Part shown: in pieces, positions 43,972 to 51,721 of the stretch | How the letters are laid out: each line of letters begins with the position of its first letter | Numbering within the stretch: the stretch's first letter is position 1 | Origin: Hutsoniella sourekii ATCC 700629 | Lineage (GTDB): Bacteria > Bacillota > Bacilli > Lactobacillales > Aerococcaceae | Assembly (NCBI RefSeq): GCF_000518205.1 | Contig: NZ_JADD01000015.1 | Span: 1 to 62,628 of the forward strand | DNA: 62,628 bases | Direction of reading: 5' to 3' | The notes under the pieces: model-generated | Told to the model about the DNA's origin: nothing | Database searches by the model: none | Seen by the model: only the letters and a program-made list of their open reading frames with translations | Translations under genes and position numbers: made by a program

Positions 43972-44940
43972 ATGAATTTATTAGGACTACACCATTTAAC
44001 CGCAATTACTGACAGTGCCGAGCGTAATTATCACTTTATGACCCAAGTTTTAGGGATGCGTTTGGTCAAGAAGACTGTCAACCAAGACGATATTCACACT
44101 TACCACACTTTTTTTGCTGATGATGTGGCGGCTCCGGGTACGGATGTGACCTTCTTCGACTTTCCCAATGTGCCGGCCGGGCGTTCGGGTAACAATGAGA
44201 TTAGCCGGATTGGCCTGCGGGTTCCTAACGATGAAGCCATTCACTATTACCGCCAGCGTCTGATAGACCATGAAGTTGAAGTGGGGCAGCTGGAAGACTT
44301 TCACGGTGCTTTGAGCCTGACCTTCAAGGAATCTGATGGCCAGAACTACCGCCTCTTGTCAGATGAACAGAATCAAGGCATTCCAGCTGGCACCCCTTGG
44401 AAAAATGGCCCGGTTCCTGAAGAATATGCCATTTATGGTCTAGGAACCATGGAGATTACCGTGGCCTATTTCCAACAATTCAAGCGTCTGCTACAGGAAA
44501 TCTATGACTTCAAAGTGGTTGAAGAGACCGCTGACTGGGCCTTATTGGAAGTCGGGGAGGGCGGTCACGGTGGCCAAATCCACCTGATTCATGACAAGGA
44601 CTCTGAGATGGGCATCCAAGGCTACGGTGAAGTGCACCATGTGGCCTTCCGTGTGGCTGACCGTCAAGCAATTCTTGACTGGGTGGACCGCTATCAGAAG
44701 CTCGGTATTCGCCACTCTGGCCATGTTGACCGCTTCTACTTCGAAGCTGTCTATGCCCGCATTGGTCATATCTTGATTGAACTATCTACGGATGGACCCG
44801 GCTTCATGGTCGATGAACCTTATGAGAGTCTGGGTGAAAGCCTGTCCTTGCCACCATTTATCGAAGACCAGCGCGAGCAAATCGAAGCGGCCATCCGCCC
44901 CTTTGATACGGTCTGGAAAGGAGATGCCTCAGATGACTAG
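43972..44940 (+). CDS. mhqO: Ring-cleaving (VOC family) dioxygenase, MhqO/MhqA-like
   Basis: 322 residues, ribosome site AGGAGG at 43959-43964. Two vicinal-oxygen-chelate modules: residues about 1-130 starting LLGLHHLTAITDSAERNYHF, and about 150-290 with metal His in EVHHVAFRV and Glu in HILIELSTDGPGF. Members of this group degrade hydroquinones and related aromatics and belong to MhqR regulons. First gene of a three-gene operon with a hydrolase and a flavin reductase. Confidence 0.88.
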   Translation: MNLLGLHHLTAITDSAERNYHFMTQVLGMRLVKKTVNQDDIHTYHTFFADDVAAPGTDVTFFDFPNVPAGRSGNNEISRIGLRVPNDEAIHYYRQRLIDHEVEVGQLEDFHGALSLTFKESDGQNYRLLSDEQNQGIPAGTPWKNGPVPEEYAIYGLGTMEITVAYFQQFKRLLQEIYDFKVVEETADWALLEVGEGGHGGQIHLIHDKDSEMGIQGYGEVHHVAFRVADRQAILDWVDRYQKLGIRHSGHVDRFYFEAVYARIGHILIELSTDGPGFMVDEPYESLGESLSLPPFIEDQREQIEAAIRPFDTVWKGDASDD

Positions 44941-45571
44941 TGAGCCAGCCTTAGCTAATTACCACTACCTCCACCTTGAAAGTCCTGCTTCTTCGCGCTT
45001 ATTGGTTCTCCTCCACGGAACCGGCGGCAGTGAAAGGGACTTGATTCCCATAGCCCAGGCCATGGATCCGGAAGCCAGCATCTTAGCCCTTCAGGGGGAT
45101 GTATTGGAAGGGGGAGCGAGACGCTTCTTTAAACGCCATGGAATGGGCCAGTATGACCTTGAAGACCTGAATAAACGCGGGCAAAGACTGGCCGATTTCT
45201 TAAAGGCCTTTAGCGTTCAAGAGCAAGTCCCGCTTGAGAATATGATTCCACTTGGTTTCTCGAATGGGGCCAACATGGGCTTGCACCTGGTCTTGCAAGG
45301 TCTCTTACCTTTGAAAAAAGGGATCTTCCTAGCTCCTCTCTATCCTCTGGAAGCTAAGCCAGAGCTTGACTTGAGCGGTTTTGAAGCCTTGGTATCCTCA
45401 GGAGAGGCTGATCCTATTGTCTCCCTTGAAGAAAGCCAGCACGTGGTCGACTTGATCCAAGCGGCCGGTGGCCAGGTGACCCGCTACTGGGTGCCCGGGC
45501 ATGAGATTACGTCGGGCCTAGTAGCCGCTGGTCGTCAATGGCTAAGTCCAGTCAACAAGGAGGGTGCCTGA
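44933..45571 (+). CDS. mhqD: MhqD-like carboxylesterase/hydrolase
   Basis: 212 residues from ATG 44933, overlapping the mhqO stop, with AAAGGAG upstream. An alpha/beta hydrolase: LLVLLHGTGGSERDLIPIA, nucleophile elbow LGFSNGANMGLHL (Ser about residue 107), acid Asp in SSGEADPIV and His in VPGHEIT. Related to YodD/MhqD hydrolases found with ring-cleaving dioxygenases in quinone-resistance operons. Confidence 0.85.
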   Translation: MTSEPALANYHYLHLESPASSRLLVLLHGTGGSERDLIPIAQAMDPEASILALQGDVLEGGARRFFKRHGMGQYDLEDLNKRGQRLADFLKAFSVQEQVPLENMIPLGFSNGANMGLHLVLQGLLPLKKGIFLAPLYPLEAKPELDLSGFEALVSSGEADPIVSLEESQHVVDLIQAAGGQVTRYWVPGHEITSGLVAAGRQWLSPVNKEGA

Positions 45572-46194
45572 TGCCTTTTTTCCCAGCGGATGCTATCGAT
45601 AGTCATTTGCAGAAGAAATTATTGATTGGCGGGATCATTCCTCGGCCCATCGGTCTCATCTTGACACAGAATCAAGCGGGATTGGTCAATTTAGCTCCTT
45701 TTTCGTACTTTAATATTGTTTCTTTTGATCCGCCGGTCCTAGGCGTGTCCATCCAGCGCCAAGAGGACGGATCATATAAGGATACTGCTCGGAACTTACT
45801 GGACCTGGAAGTGGCTAATGTTCATATGGTGGACCGGGACTTATTGGAAGCTGCCAACCAGGCGGCCGCCCCCTTGGGACCCAATGAGAGTGAACTAGCA
45901 AGAACCAACCTCGTCTTACAAGCGGGTCAACTATCGACTCTACCTGTCATTCAAGCGGCCAAGGTCACCTACGAGTGCCGACTCTTGCAACAAGTCCCTG
46001 TCACAAAAGACGGTGACCGGGTAGCCTGCGACCTCTTTCTCCTGGAGGTCCTGGGAACCCAGGTTTTGGATTTGGTCTACGATGCTGACCGCGACTATAT
46101 AATTGCTAGCAAATTCGACCCCATCAGTCGCTTGGCCGGCAATGATTACGCGGACCTGGGCAGGGAGTGGACCCTAGAGCGACCGCAAAGTTAA
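45571..46194 (+). CDS. Flavin reductase-family (FMN-binding split barrel) protein
   Basis: 207 residues from ATG 45571, overlapping the hydrolase TGA, with AAGGAGG upstream. The flavin-binding barrel is recognisable in IPRPIGLILTQNQAGLVNLA and PFSYFNIVSFDPPVLGVSIQ. Such proteins bind FMN and may reduce flavin or quinones. Third gene of the mhqO operon, which suggests a role in quinone or hydroquinone detoxification. Confidence 0.85.
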   Translation: MPFFPADAIDSHLQKKLLIGGIIPRPIGLILTQNQAGLVNLAPFSYFNIVSFDPPVLGVSIQRQEDGSYKDTARNLLDLEVANVHMVDRDLLEAANQAAAPLGPNESELARTNLVLQAGQLSTLPVIQAAKVTYECRLLQQVPVTKDGDRVACDLFLLEVLGTQVLDLVYDADRDYIIASKFDPISRLAGNDYADLGREWTLERPQS

Positions 46195-46217
46195 TCAATA
46201 ATATTTGCTTAGAAGCC

Positions 46218-46246
46218 TTGACAAAATGCCTAGACTGGCATACAAT
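46218..46246 (+). promoter_or_regulatory. Promoter of tRNA-Arg
   Basis: TTGACA at 46218-46223, a 17-base spacer and TACAAT at 46241-46246: a near-consensus promoter 20 bases before the tRNA. Confidence 0.85.
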
Positions 46247-46266
46247 ATAATAGTTGTTATCAACGA

Positions 46267-46340
46267 GGTCCAGTAGCTCAGCTGGATAGAGCATTCGCCT
46301 TCTAAGCGAACGGTCGCAGGTTCGAATCCTGCCTGGATCG
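46267..46340 (+). tRNA. tRNA-Arg (anticodon TCT)
   Basis: 74 bases with a full cloverleaf: acceptor GGTCCAG with CTGGATC, D arm GCTCAGCTGGATAGAGC, anticodon stem TTCGC/GCGAA with loop CTTCTAA (anticodon TCT, reading AGA), T arm GCAGGTTCGAATCCTGC. CCA is not encoded. Confidence 0.97.
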
Positions 46341-46356
46341 TTGGAACACTTTATTA

Positions 46357-46395
46357 AATAACCAGTTAGCTCTTGGAGCTGACTGGTTATTTTTT
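46357..46395 (+). terminator. Terminator of tRNA-Arg
   Basis: AATAACCAGTTAGCTC pairs with GAGCTGACTGGTTATT, followed by T residues. Confidence 0.92.
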
Positions 46396-46411
46396 CTTTA
46401 CAGCCACCTAG
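46396..46411 (+). repeat. 16-bp direct repeat, left copy (possible attachment or recombination site)
   Basis: CTTTACAGCCACCTAG occurs here and again at 47892-47907, exactly flanking the Abi segment. At the right copy it is the 5' arm of a terminator (GCCACC...GGTGGC); at the left copy that terminator is broken, as expected if DNA was inserted into it. Confidence 0.6.
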
Positions 46412-46576
46412 CCCATATTTACTGGGTGCTTTAATTAGGTCGTGAAGTGTTTTTTTCATGTTGTTACTCGTCAATCACTAGGAGAATAAGAGTAAAAGTT
46501 ATAGTAAATTAGCGAAACTTTAAGCAATAAGATGCTAGCTCATGCTCTCAAGTAATGAAGCTGAAGCCATAAAGAA

Positions 46577-46611
46577 GAAGCCCTTGGTAAACTTGACTAC
46601 CAAGGGTAATT
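46577..46611 (+). terminator. Isolated hairpin with T tract
   Basis: CCCTTGGTA pairs with TACCAAGGG across an AACTTGAC loop, followed by TAATTTTTT. It points to the plus strand and lies downstream of no plus-strand gene, so it may end a small transcript or be part of the Abi segment. Confidence 0.5.
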
Positions 46612-46644
46612 TTTTGATCTTTTTATAGTCAATAATTATTATAG

Positions 46645-46730
46645 TTTCAAAAAAGGCGTGCCCGTAAGCACGCCTTAACTCACCACTATTAAGAGAGTGA
46701 GCCGACTTTCGTCGTTTCCTCATAATAATA
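46645..46730 (-). ncRNA. Candidate structured RNA directly after the Abi-like gene
   Basis: On the minus strand, right after the stop of the Abi-like frame, three helices follow each other: CGAC-GAAA-GTCG with a GNRA-type loop, CTCAC...GTGAG with an inner CACT/AGTG, and a strong terminator AAGGCGTGC...GCACGCCTT followed by six T. The compact three-helix, terminator-ended layout in under 90 bases resembles an independent small RNA. AbiF-type HEPN proteins have been reported with associated structured RNAs, so it may be the partner of the adjacent gene. That link is inference. Confidence 0.55.
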
Positions 46731-47647
46731 TTAGCTATCTTGTTCCAAAAAGTCAATACTCTGATTCAAGAAAAGAAAAAAATGCTGAAGGTCTTGACTT
46801 GAGTCATAATAATTTCTGTGCCTATTTATTCTGTCGATGACTTGTTTTCCCTCTAGGAATCGGCGTTTATTTAAAGCGGTTGAACATATCTCTTGATGAA
46901 GTCTAAATAATATCAACAGATCATGTGTTTTTTGAAAATCCTTATTTATCCGTTTAGTATTCATTTTTTGGCAGGCTATAGCTGCATATTGAGTCGGATT
47001 TTTAACTCGATTGCTGCGTTTATTGTATAAATTTAATAGGAACACATTATTGTGGGCACAGGCATTACGGATGTTTTTGACATATCTAAGATTATCGCTT
47101 AATTGTTTTATTATTCCTTTCTTTAACTTATATTTGCTTTTGTATAACTCTAGGATCATAGATAATGAGCCAAAGTCACATATTTCTAAAAATACCCATA
47201 TAGGAAGTGGTCTTCCATTCTTCTATTTGACATATCTTTCAGATATTGGTTGTTCCTGAAATATTTAATGGTTTGATTGAACTTCTGTATATATTTATCC
47301 TTAAAATCTTGTACTATGCTATAGCCATCTTCATTATGATTGTAGGAAATCTCTGTTAAAAGTTTAGTCTTGGCTGTATGCTCTATGTCTAGTGCTAAAT
47401 TAAGTAAATAAGATCTTAAATAAGAATCAATTGATGCAAGGTCATTTAGAACAGCAAAATCTAATTGATCATACATGTTGTCTTTATTCTTTGGAAAATT
47501 CTTTCTATAACTAGTAATCCGGTAGTAATAATTCCTGTTTTCAATAATCTCTTTAGCCTTATCCTCTGAAATAATTTTAAAAGTAATTCCCTTGGCTTTC
47601 ATTTTTTCAATGAGTTCTAAAATTGTTAATTTTGGCTTACGCGTCAT
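46731..47647 (-). pseudogene. Abi_2 (AbiD/AbiF-type) HEPN abortive-infection gene, frameshifted
   Basis: The start at 47647 has GAGGAGG upstream. Residues 1-150 are the N-terminal Abi_2 region (ENRNYYYRITSYRKNF, LRSYLLNLALDIEHTAKTKL). The frame then runs into a stop near 47186. Shifting by one base near 47208-47212 restores the conserved Abi_2 run LPIWVFLEICDFGSLS and continues to 46731. The HEPN RNase motif R-x4-H is intact in RNACAH. One base is missing from the expected GACCCACTT, so this is a pseudogene, a phase-variable gene or a sequencing error. Abi_2 proteins are anti-phage toxins thought to cut RNA. Confidence 0.82.
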
Positions 47648-47891
47648 ATTTCCTCCTCAAATAAGAAAATTTTAAAAACCGTCGGGTGAAATCTAATTAC
47701 TACTCCCAAATTTCTTTCTATTAATGATAGTATCATAGTTTAATTAAAAAAAGCTTTAAAGCTGAATTTATTGAACAAATAAACTATTTTAGTGACTGCA
47801 AGCTTTATTCAGATTGAAAGTTGATAATTGTTAAAAAACATTTATTGAGTAGAAAGAGTTACACTACAGTTAAAAGAAGTTTATTTTCGCT

Positions 47892-47922
47892 CTTTACAGC
47901 CACCTAGTCGGTGGCTTTTTTT
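47892..47922 (+). terminator. Right copy of 16-bp direct repeat within an intact terminator
   Basis: CTTTACAGCCACCTAG (47892-47907) continues into TCGGTGGCTTTTTTT, making a GCCACC/GGTGGC stem with a T tract. See the left copy at 46396. The 47648-47891 interval upstream of the Abi start is AT-rich and shows nothing else. Confidence 0.75.
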
Positions 47923-48055
47923 ATATTTACAATTCTTAACTTGACAAAATGGCCCTAATGTGATGTCAACTAATTGATAGTATTCATTCATCCCTTTATC
48001 CTGTTTAAATAGAAGCCTCTAAGCCAGAAAATGCTTTTGTACCGCCTTTCGTAAC

Positions 48056-48110
48056 GTTTACATAAAATTTACGTGAAATTTACTTTAAATTTACATTGCT
48101 TTTGTATAAT
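48056..48110 (+). promoter_or_regulatory. Four PhoP-box-like direct repeats and -10 box
   Basis: GTTTACATAAA, ATTTACGTGAA, ATTTACTTTAA and ATTTACATTGC lie end to end with an exact 11-base period (48056-48099), followed by TATAAT at 48105-48110. The core TTTAC(A/G/T) with 5-base gaps fits the tandem TT(A/C/T)A(C/T)A boxes bound by PhoP in Bacillus. No good -35 is seen, as expected for an activator-dependent promoter. Confidence 0.7.
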
Positions 48111-48154
48111 AATGTTGCAATTAAGTGTGCATAGAAAATATGGAGGAAAACGTT

Positions 48155-49189
48155 ATGAGGATGAAGTATCTGAGTACGGGGGCCCTGGCTCTGTTAGCCT
48201 TGTCACCCCTAGTTTTGGCCACATCTGATTTTAGCCTAGCGCTTGTTGCTGAACCCAAAGAGACCAATGGCTATGTCTCGAACGCCTTGGAAGGATTGGA
48301 GCGATTCGCTCAAGACCAAGGACTTGGGGAGGATAATTACCAATATTTATCCACCACCAATGAGGCGGGGGCGGTTGGTAACTTGCAGGAGCTAGCTTCA
48401 TCGGGTCAAGAAGACTTAATCGTGACCCTAGGTGAAGTCTCTGAATCAGCGACCGCTGAATTCGCAACAACCTATCCAGACCAACACTTCTTGATTATTG
48501 ATGGTGTTGTCGAAGGGGATAACGTCACGTCAATCAAGTATGACCATAGCGAGGCAGCCTTCCTGGCAGGGCTAGCTGCTGGTTCTGAGACCCAGACAGG
48601 CAAGATTGGCTTTGTCGGAAGTTGGGACGAAGACTTGGCCGAGGAATATGAACTCGCCTTTAAGGCCGGCATCAGCTTAGTGAACAGCCAGGCGCAAGTC
48701 TTGAGCCACCGGGTCCAAAGTGTTGATGATGAGAATGGTGCTCGTGAAGCAGCTCATGAGATGATAGACCAAGATGTTGATGTGATCTATACCGCAGCCA
48801 GTCGGGCAGATAATGGCGTCTTTAACGCGGGTCAAGATTTGAAGCGTGAAGATCCGAGTCGCCCTTTGTGGGTCATTGGTTCAGAAGTAGACCGGACTGA
48901 CCAAGGGATGTATATGAATGCTGACAACGAGGAAAAGAGCTTCACACTTACTTCAACAATCAAGCGTTACGACCGTACACTCGAACAAGCAGCTGCCAAG
49001 GCTAGTGCAGGTGAGTTAGAGCCAGGTGTTCAAGTCTTGGGCATTGAAGAAGAACAAATCGATATCTTGAAAGGTCAGCTATCTGGCGGAACTTATGACG
49101 TTGTGAACCGTCACCGCGATGAGATTATGAAAGGTTCTTATGACGTGGCCCAAATTATTGAGGAGTATCTCAGATGGAACTCTCATTAA
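48155..49189 (+). CDS. BMP-family (Med/BmpA-type) solute-binding protein
   Basis: 344 residues from ATG 48155, with GGAGG at 48142-48146. Residues about 35-300 match the BMP family: two lobes with ALVAEPKETNGYVSNALEGLERF, LIVTLGE, HSEAAFLAGLAAG (the AAFLAG family signature), GFVGSW and a late DQGMYMNAD. Classical members bind nucleosides or act as lipoproteins, but here the signal peptide has no Cys. First gene of an eight-gene operon whose other transport genes are of the Ugp type. Its ligand is unknown. Confidence 0.82.
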   Translation: MRMKYLSTGALALLALSPLVLATSDFSLALVAEPKETNGYVSNALEGLERFAQDQGLGEDNYQYLSTTNEAGAVGNLQELASSGQEDLIVTLGEVSESATAEFATTYPDQHFLIIDGVVEGDNVTSIKYDHSEAAFLAGLAAGSETQTGKIGFVGSWDEDLAEEYELAFKAGISLVNSQAQVLSHRVQSVDDENGAREAAHEMIDQDVDVIYTAASRADNGVFNAGQDLKREDPSRPLWVIGSEVDRTDQGMYMNADNEEKSFTLTSTIKRYDRTLEQAAAKASAGELEPGVQVLGIEEEQIDILKGQLSGGTYDVVNRHRDEIMKGSYDVAQIIEEYLRWNSH

Positions 49190-50016
49190 TTGGTGACTTA
49201 CACTTCTCTGATAACTACTTACAAGTAGCAGAATATGAAGAGACGCGCGATGCTTATATCCAACATGTATTAGACGAGTGGTTCAAGATTCCAGCTGATT
49301 ACCACATCTCAATTGGTGACTTGACTAATATGGGGACAGTGGCTGAATTTCAAGAGATCTTTGACCGCATCGCGCAAAGAGATAAGCAGAATGACTTCGC
49401 CTTAACTATTGGCAACCACGATGCTTATTCACTACCCAAGGATCGGATCCAAGAACTGGTCGGCCAGCCCTTGAACCGAGTTCTCTATGAAGATGATCAA
49501 ATGCTGATGATCATTCTTGATACCAACCGGGTCATGGATGAGGTGGATTACAGTGGGATCTTAAGTCCAGACCAATTGGATTGGTTAAGAGACATGGTAG
49601 CATCAGCTAAGAACAAGGTGCTTGTTGTCTTAGCCCACCATCCAGTCTATGGAACGACTTATTGGTCAGATGTGCCTCTCTATTCCATCGATCCTGACTT
49701 ACCCGTCAAGGAGATTCTAGAAGGCCACCAAGGCCCCGGTCTATATATTAATGGCCATACCCATTGTGACAGCATTGTCCGCCAAGGGAATTGGCACTAT
49801 ATTCAGTTTGCCAACTTCTATGACCAGCCTTATTTTCGTAATTTGACGATCAACGAGAAGGGATTCTCCTTAAGTGTGTCGCCAATCGAAGAGTACTACA
49901 AGCAATATGGGATCTGGCTTGGAGCTAATTCTCATACCTTCAAGCTCAATAAGCGAGGCTATCAAGGGTTAGAGAACCGCGAAGTATCAACATTTTTTAA
50001 TAGGAGGTCAATATGA
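49174..50016 (+). CDS. Cytoplasmic metallophosphoesterase
   Basis: 280 residues, overlapping the BMP gene by 16 bases. All calcineurin-like motifs are visible: GDLHFSD (about 7-13), GDLTNMG, GNHDAYS, LAHHPVYG and NGHTHCDS. There is no signal peptide, so the substrate must be internal. Encoded with a Ugp-type importer, it probably cleaves an imported phosphodiester such as a glycerophospho-compound; this is inference from context. Overlaps the next gene by 4 bases. Confidence 0.85.
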   Translation: MELSLIGDLHFSDNYLQVAEYEETRDAYIQHVLDEWFKIPADYHISIGDLTNMGTVAEFQEIFDRIAQRDKQNDFALTIGNHDAYSLPKDRIQELVGQPLNRVLYEDDQMLMIILDTNRVMDEVDYSGILSPDQLDWLRDMVASAKNKVLVVLAHHPVYGTTYWSDVPLYSIDPDLPVKEILEGHQGPGLYINGHTHCDSIVRQGNWHYIQFANFYDQPYFRNLTINEKGFSLSVSPIEEYYKQYGIWLGANSHTFKLNKRGYQGLENREVSTFFNRRSI

Positions 50017-50894
50017 AAGGGAGTAACCAATCTAAATCATTATTCCTACTCTTACCAGCTATTATCGTATTTGCCGTTTTTGTTTTTTATCCAATTATTT
50101 ATACGATATATTTGAGTTTCTTTGATTGGAATATGATTAGTCCAAATCGTGACTTTGTCGGCTTTGAAAATTATATCAATTTATTTACCGATCCGGAGAC
50201 GGTGAAAGTTCTAACGAATACCCTGGTTTACATCTTAATTCTAGTGGTGATGAACTTTTTAGTTCCTTATATTTTAGCTTTCACGCTTCACTTTGTCGTA
50301 CCGAAGTTTAAGGACTTCTTTAAGTCGGCCTTCTTCTTACCATCCTTTATTTCTATGGTGGTTGGTTCCATCGTCTATAACTGGATCCTGAACCCGACCT
50401 CTGGGCCAGTGGCTCGCTTGTTATCCTTTGTGGGGATGGACCTGCCTAACTGGAGTGTGTCTGAGAACTTAGTTATTCTAGTTATTTGTTATATTACGGC
50501 TTGGAAGGTTTTTGGTTATAACTTTATTACCCTCTACGCTGAAATTTCTGGGGTCGATAATGAAGTTATCGAGAGTGCTCGCTTGGATAATGTACCAACT
50601 TGGCGCATCTTCAAGGATATTGTCGGACCAATGACCTCATCAACTGGTCTCTATGTATTGATTATGGCGATTGTAACGGGCTTACAATATGTCTACACGC
50701 CAATTTCCAACTTGACCCAAGGGGGGCCAGCTGGAGCTTCAACCAACTTGATCTATGAATCTTACCACAATGCCTTCGTGCTCTTTGATACTGGGCATTC
50801 AGCTGCCTTGTCAGTGGTAACTTTACTGATATTTGTCGTATTACTATTTATCCAAATGCGGGTAACCGAAAGAGGTGTCTACTATGCGAACTAA
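50013..50894 (+). CDS. ugpA: ABC transporter permease, UgpA/MalF type
   Basis: 293 residues, AGGAGG 5 bases before ATG. Six membrane helices, starting LFLLLPAIIVFAVFVFYPII, and the EAA loop around EVIESARLDNVPTWRIFKDIVGP. Carbohydrate- or glycerophosphate-type ABC importer subunit; UgpA is used for its likeness to the sn-glycerol-3-phosphate system. Overlaps the next permease by 11 bases. Confidence 0.85.
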   Translation: MKGSNQSKSLFLLLPAIIVFAVFVFYPIIYTIYLSFFDWNMISPNRDFVGFENYINLFTDPETVKVLTNTLVYILILVVMNFLVPYILAFTLHFVVPKFKDFFKSAFFLPSFISMVVGSIVYNWILNPTSGPVARLLSFVGMDLPNWSVSENLVILVICYITAWKVFGYNFITLYAEISGVDNEVIESARLDNVPTWRIFKDIVGPMTSSTGLYVLIMAIVTGLQYVYTPISNLTQGGPAGASTNLIYESYHNAFVLFDTGHSAALSVVTLLIFVVLLFIQMRVTERGVYYAN

Positions 50895-51711
50895 ACTATC
50901 AGCAAGTAATTGGATTTGGTTGATTATCTTTATCTGCTTCACCATTTTGTGGTTGTTCCCAGTTGTTTTTGCGGTGGGGACGTCCTTTAGAACCTTGCCA
51001 GATATCTATAACAACGTCTTAAATATTATTCCTCTAAACCCGACCATTGAGAACTATCTAACCTTGTTCCAACGTCTACCTATGGGGAAAATCACTCTTA
51101 ACACAGCCATTGTAGCAACGTCGGTTACGGTCTTGAAGTTGGTGACTTCTTTCTTAGCCGCTTATGCCTTCGTTTATTACGATTTCAAGGGTAAGAATAT
51201 TGTCTACTTTATCTTTATTGCGACCATCTTCGTGCCATTTACGGTAACCATGTTACCTAACTACTTGTTACTAGCAGACCTTGGTTTAAACAACAGCGTT
51301 CTTGGAGTTATCTTCCCTCAGATTGCTGATGCAGCAGGGATCTTGCTCTTAAACCAAGCCATGCGGAACATCCCTTATTCACTTATTGAAGTTGCCAAGC
51401 TAGATAATATTAGTGACGGCCGGATTATCAAGGATATCATCATTCCCCTGATCCGCCCACAAATTACTTCAACAGGTATTTGGTTCTTTGTTAACTCTTG
51501 GAACGAATTCGTGTGGCCTTCCTTAATCCTACGGACGGAAGAAAACTACACCCTTCCACTGGCCTTGCAAATGTTTATGTCCGCTGAAGGGGGAACTGAC
51601 TTTGGTGTGGCTATGGCGGTATCCGTTGTCACCATGAGTATTCCATTACTACTTTACATTGTGTTCCAGAGATATATCATCGGTACCTTTACATCGGCCG
51701 GTATTAAATAG
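50884..51711 (+). CDS. ugpE: ABC transporter permease, UgpE/MalG type
   Basis: 275 residues from ATG 50884 (AAAGAGG upstream), inside the end of the previous gene. Six helices, and the EAA loop IEVAKLDNISDGRIIKDIIIPLIRP. Typical C-terminal RYIIGTFTSAGIK of MalG/UgpE-type permeases. Pairs with the preceding permease to form the membrane channel. Confidence 0.87.
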   Translation: MRTKLSASNWIWLIIFICFTILWLFPVVFAVGTSFRTLPDIYNNVLNIIPLNPTIENYLTLFQRLPMGKITLNTAIVATSVTVLKLVTSFLAAYAFVYYDFKGKNIVYFIFIATIFVPFTVTMLPNYLLLADLGLNNSVLGVIFPQIADAAGILLLNQAMRNIPYSLIEVAKLDNISDGRIIKDIIIPLIRPQITSTGIWFFVNSWNEFVWPSLILRTEENYTLPLALQMFMSAEGGTDFGVAMAVSVVTMSIPLLLYIVFQRYIIGTFTSAGIK

Positions 51712-51721
51712 GAGGATCAGT

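Noticed and set aside
46535-46756. 73-residue minus-strand frame after the Abi gene
   Set aside because: It runs through the candidate RNA and its terminator, has no ribosome site, and overlaps the end of the Abi-like gene in another frame.
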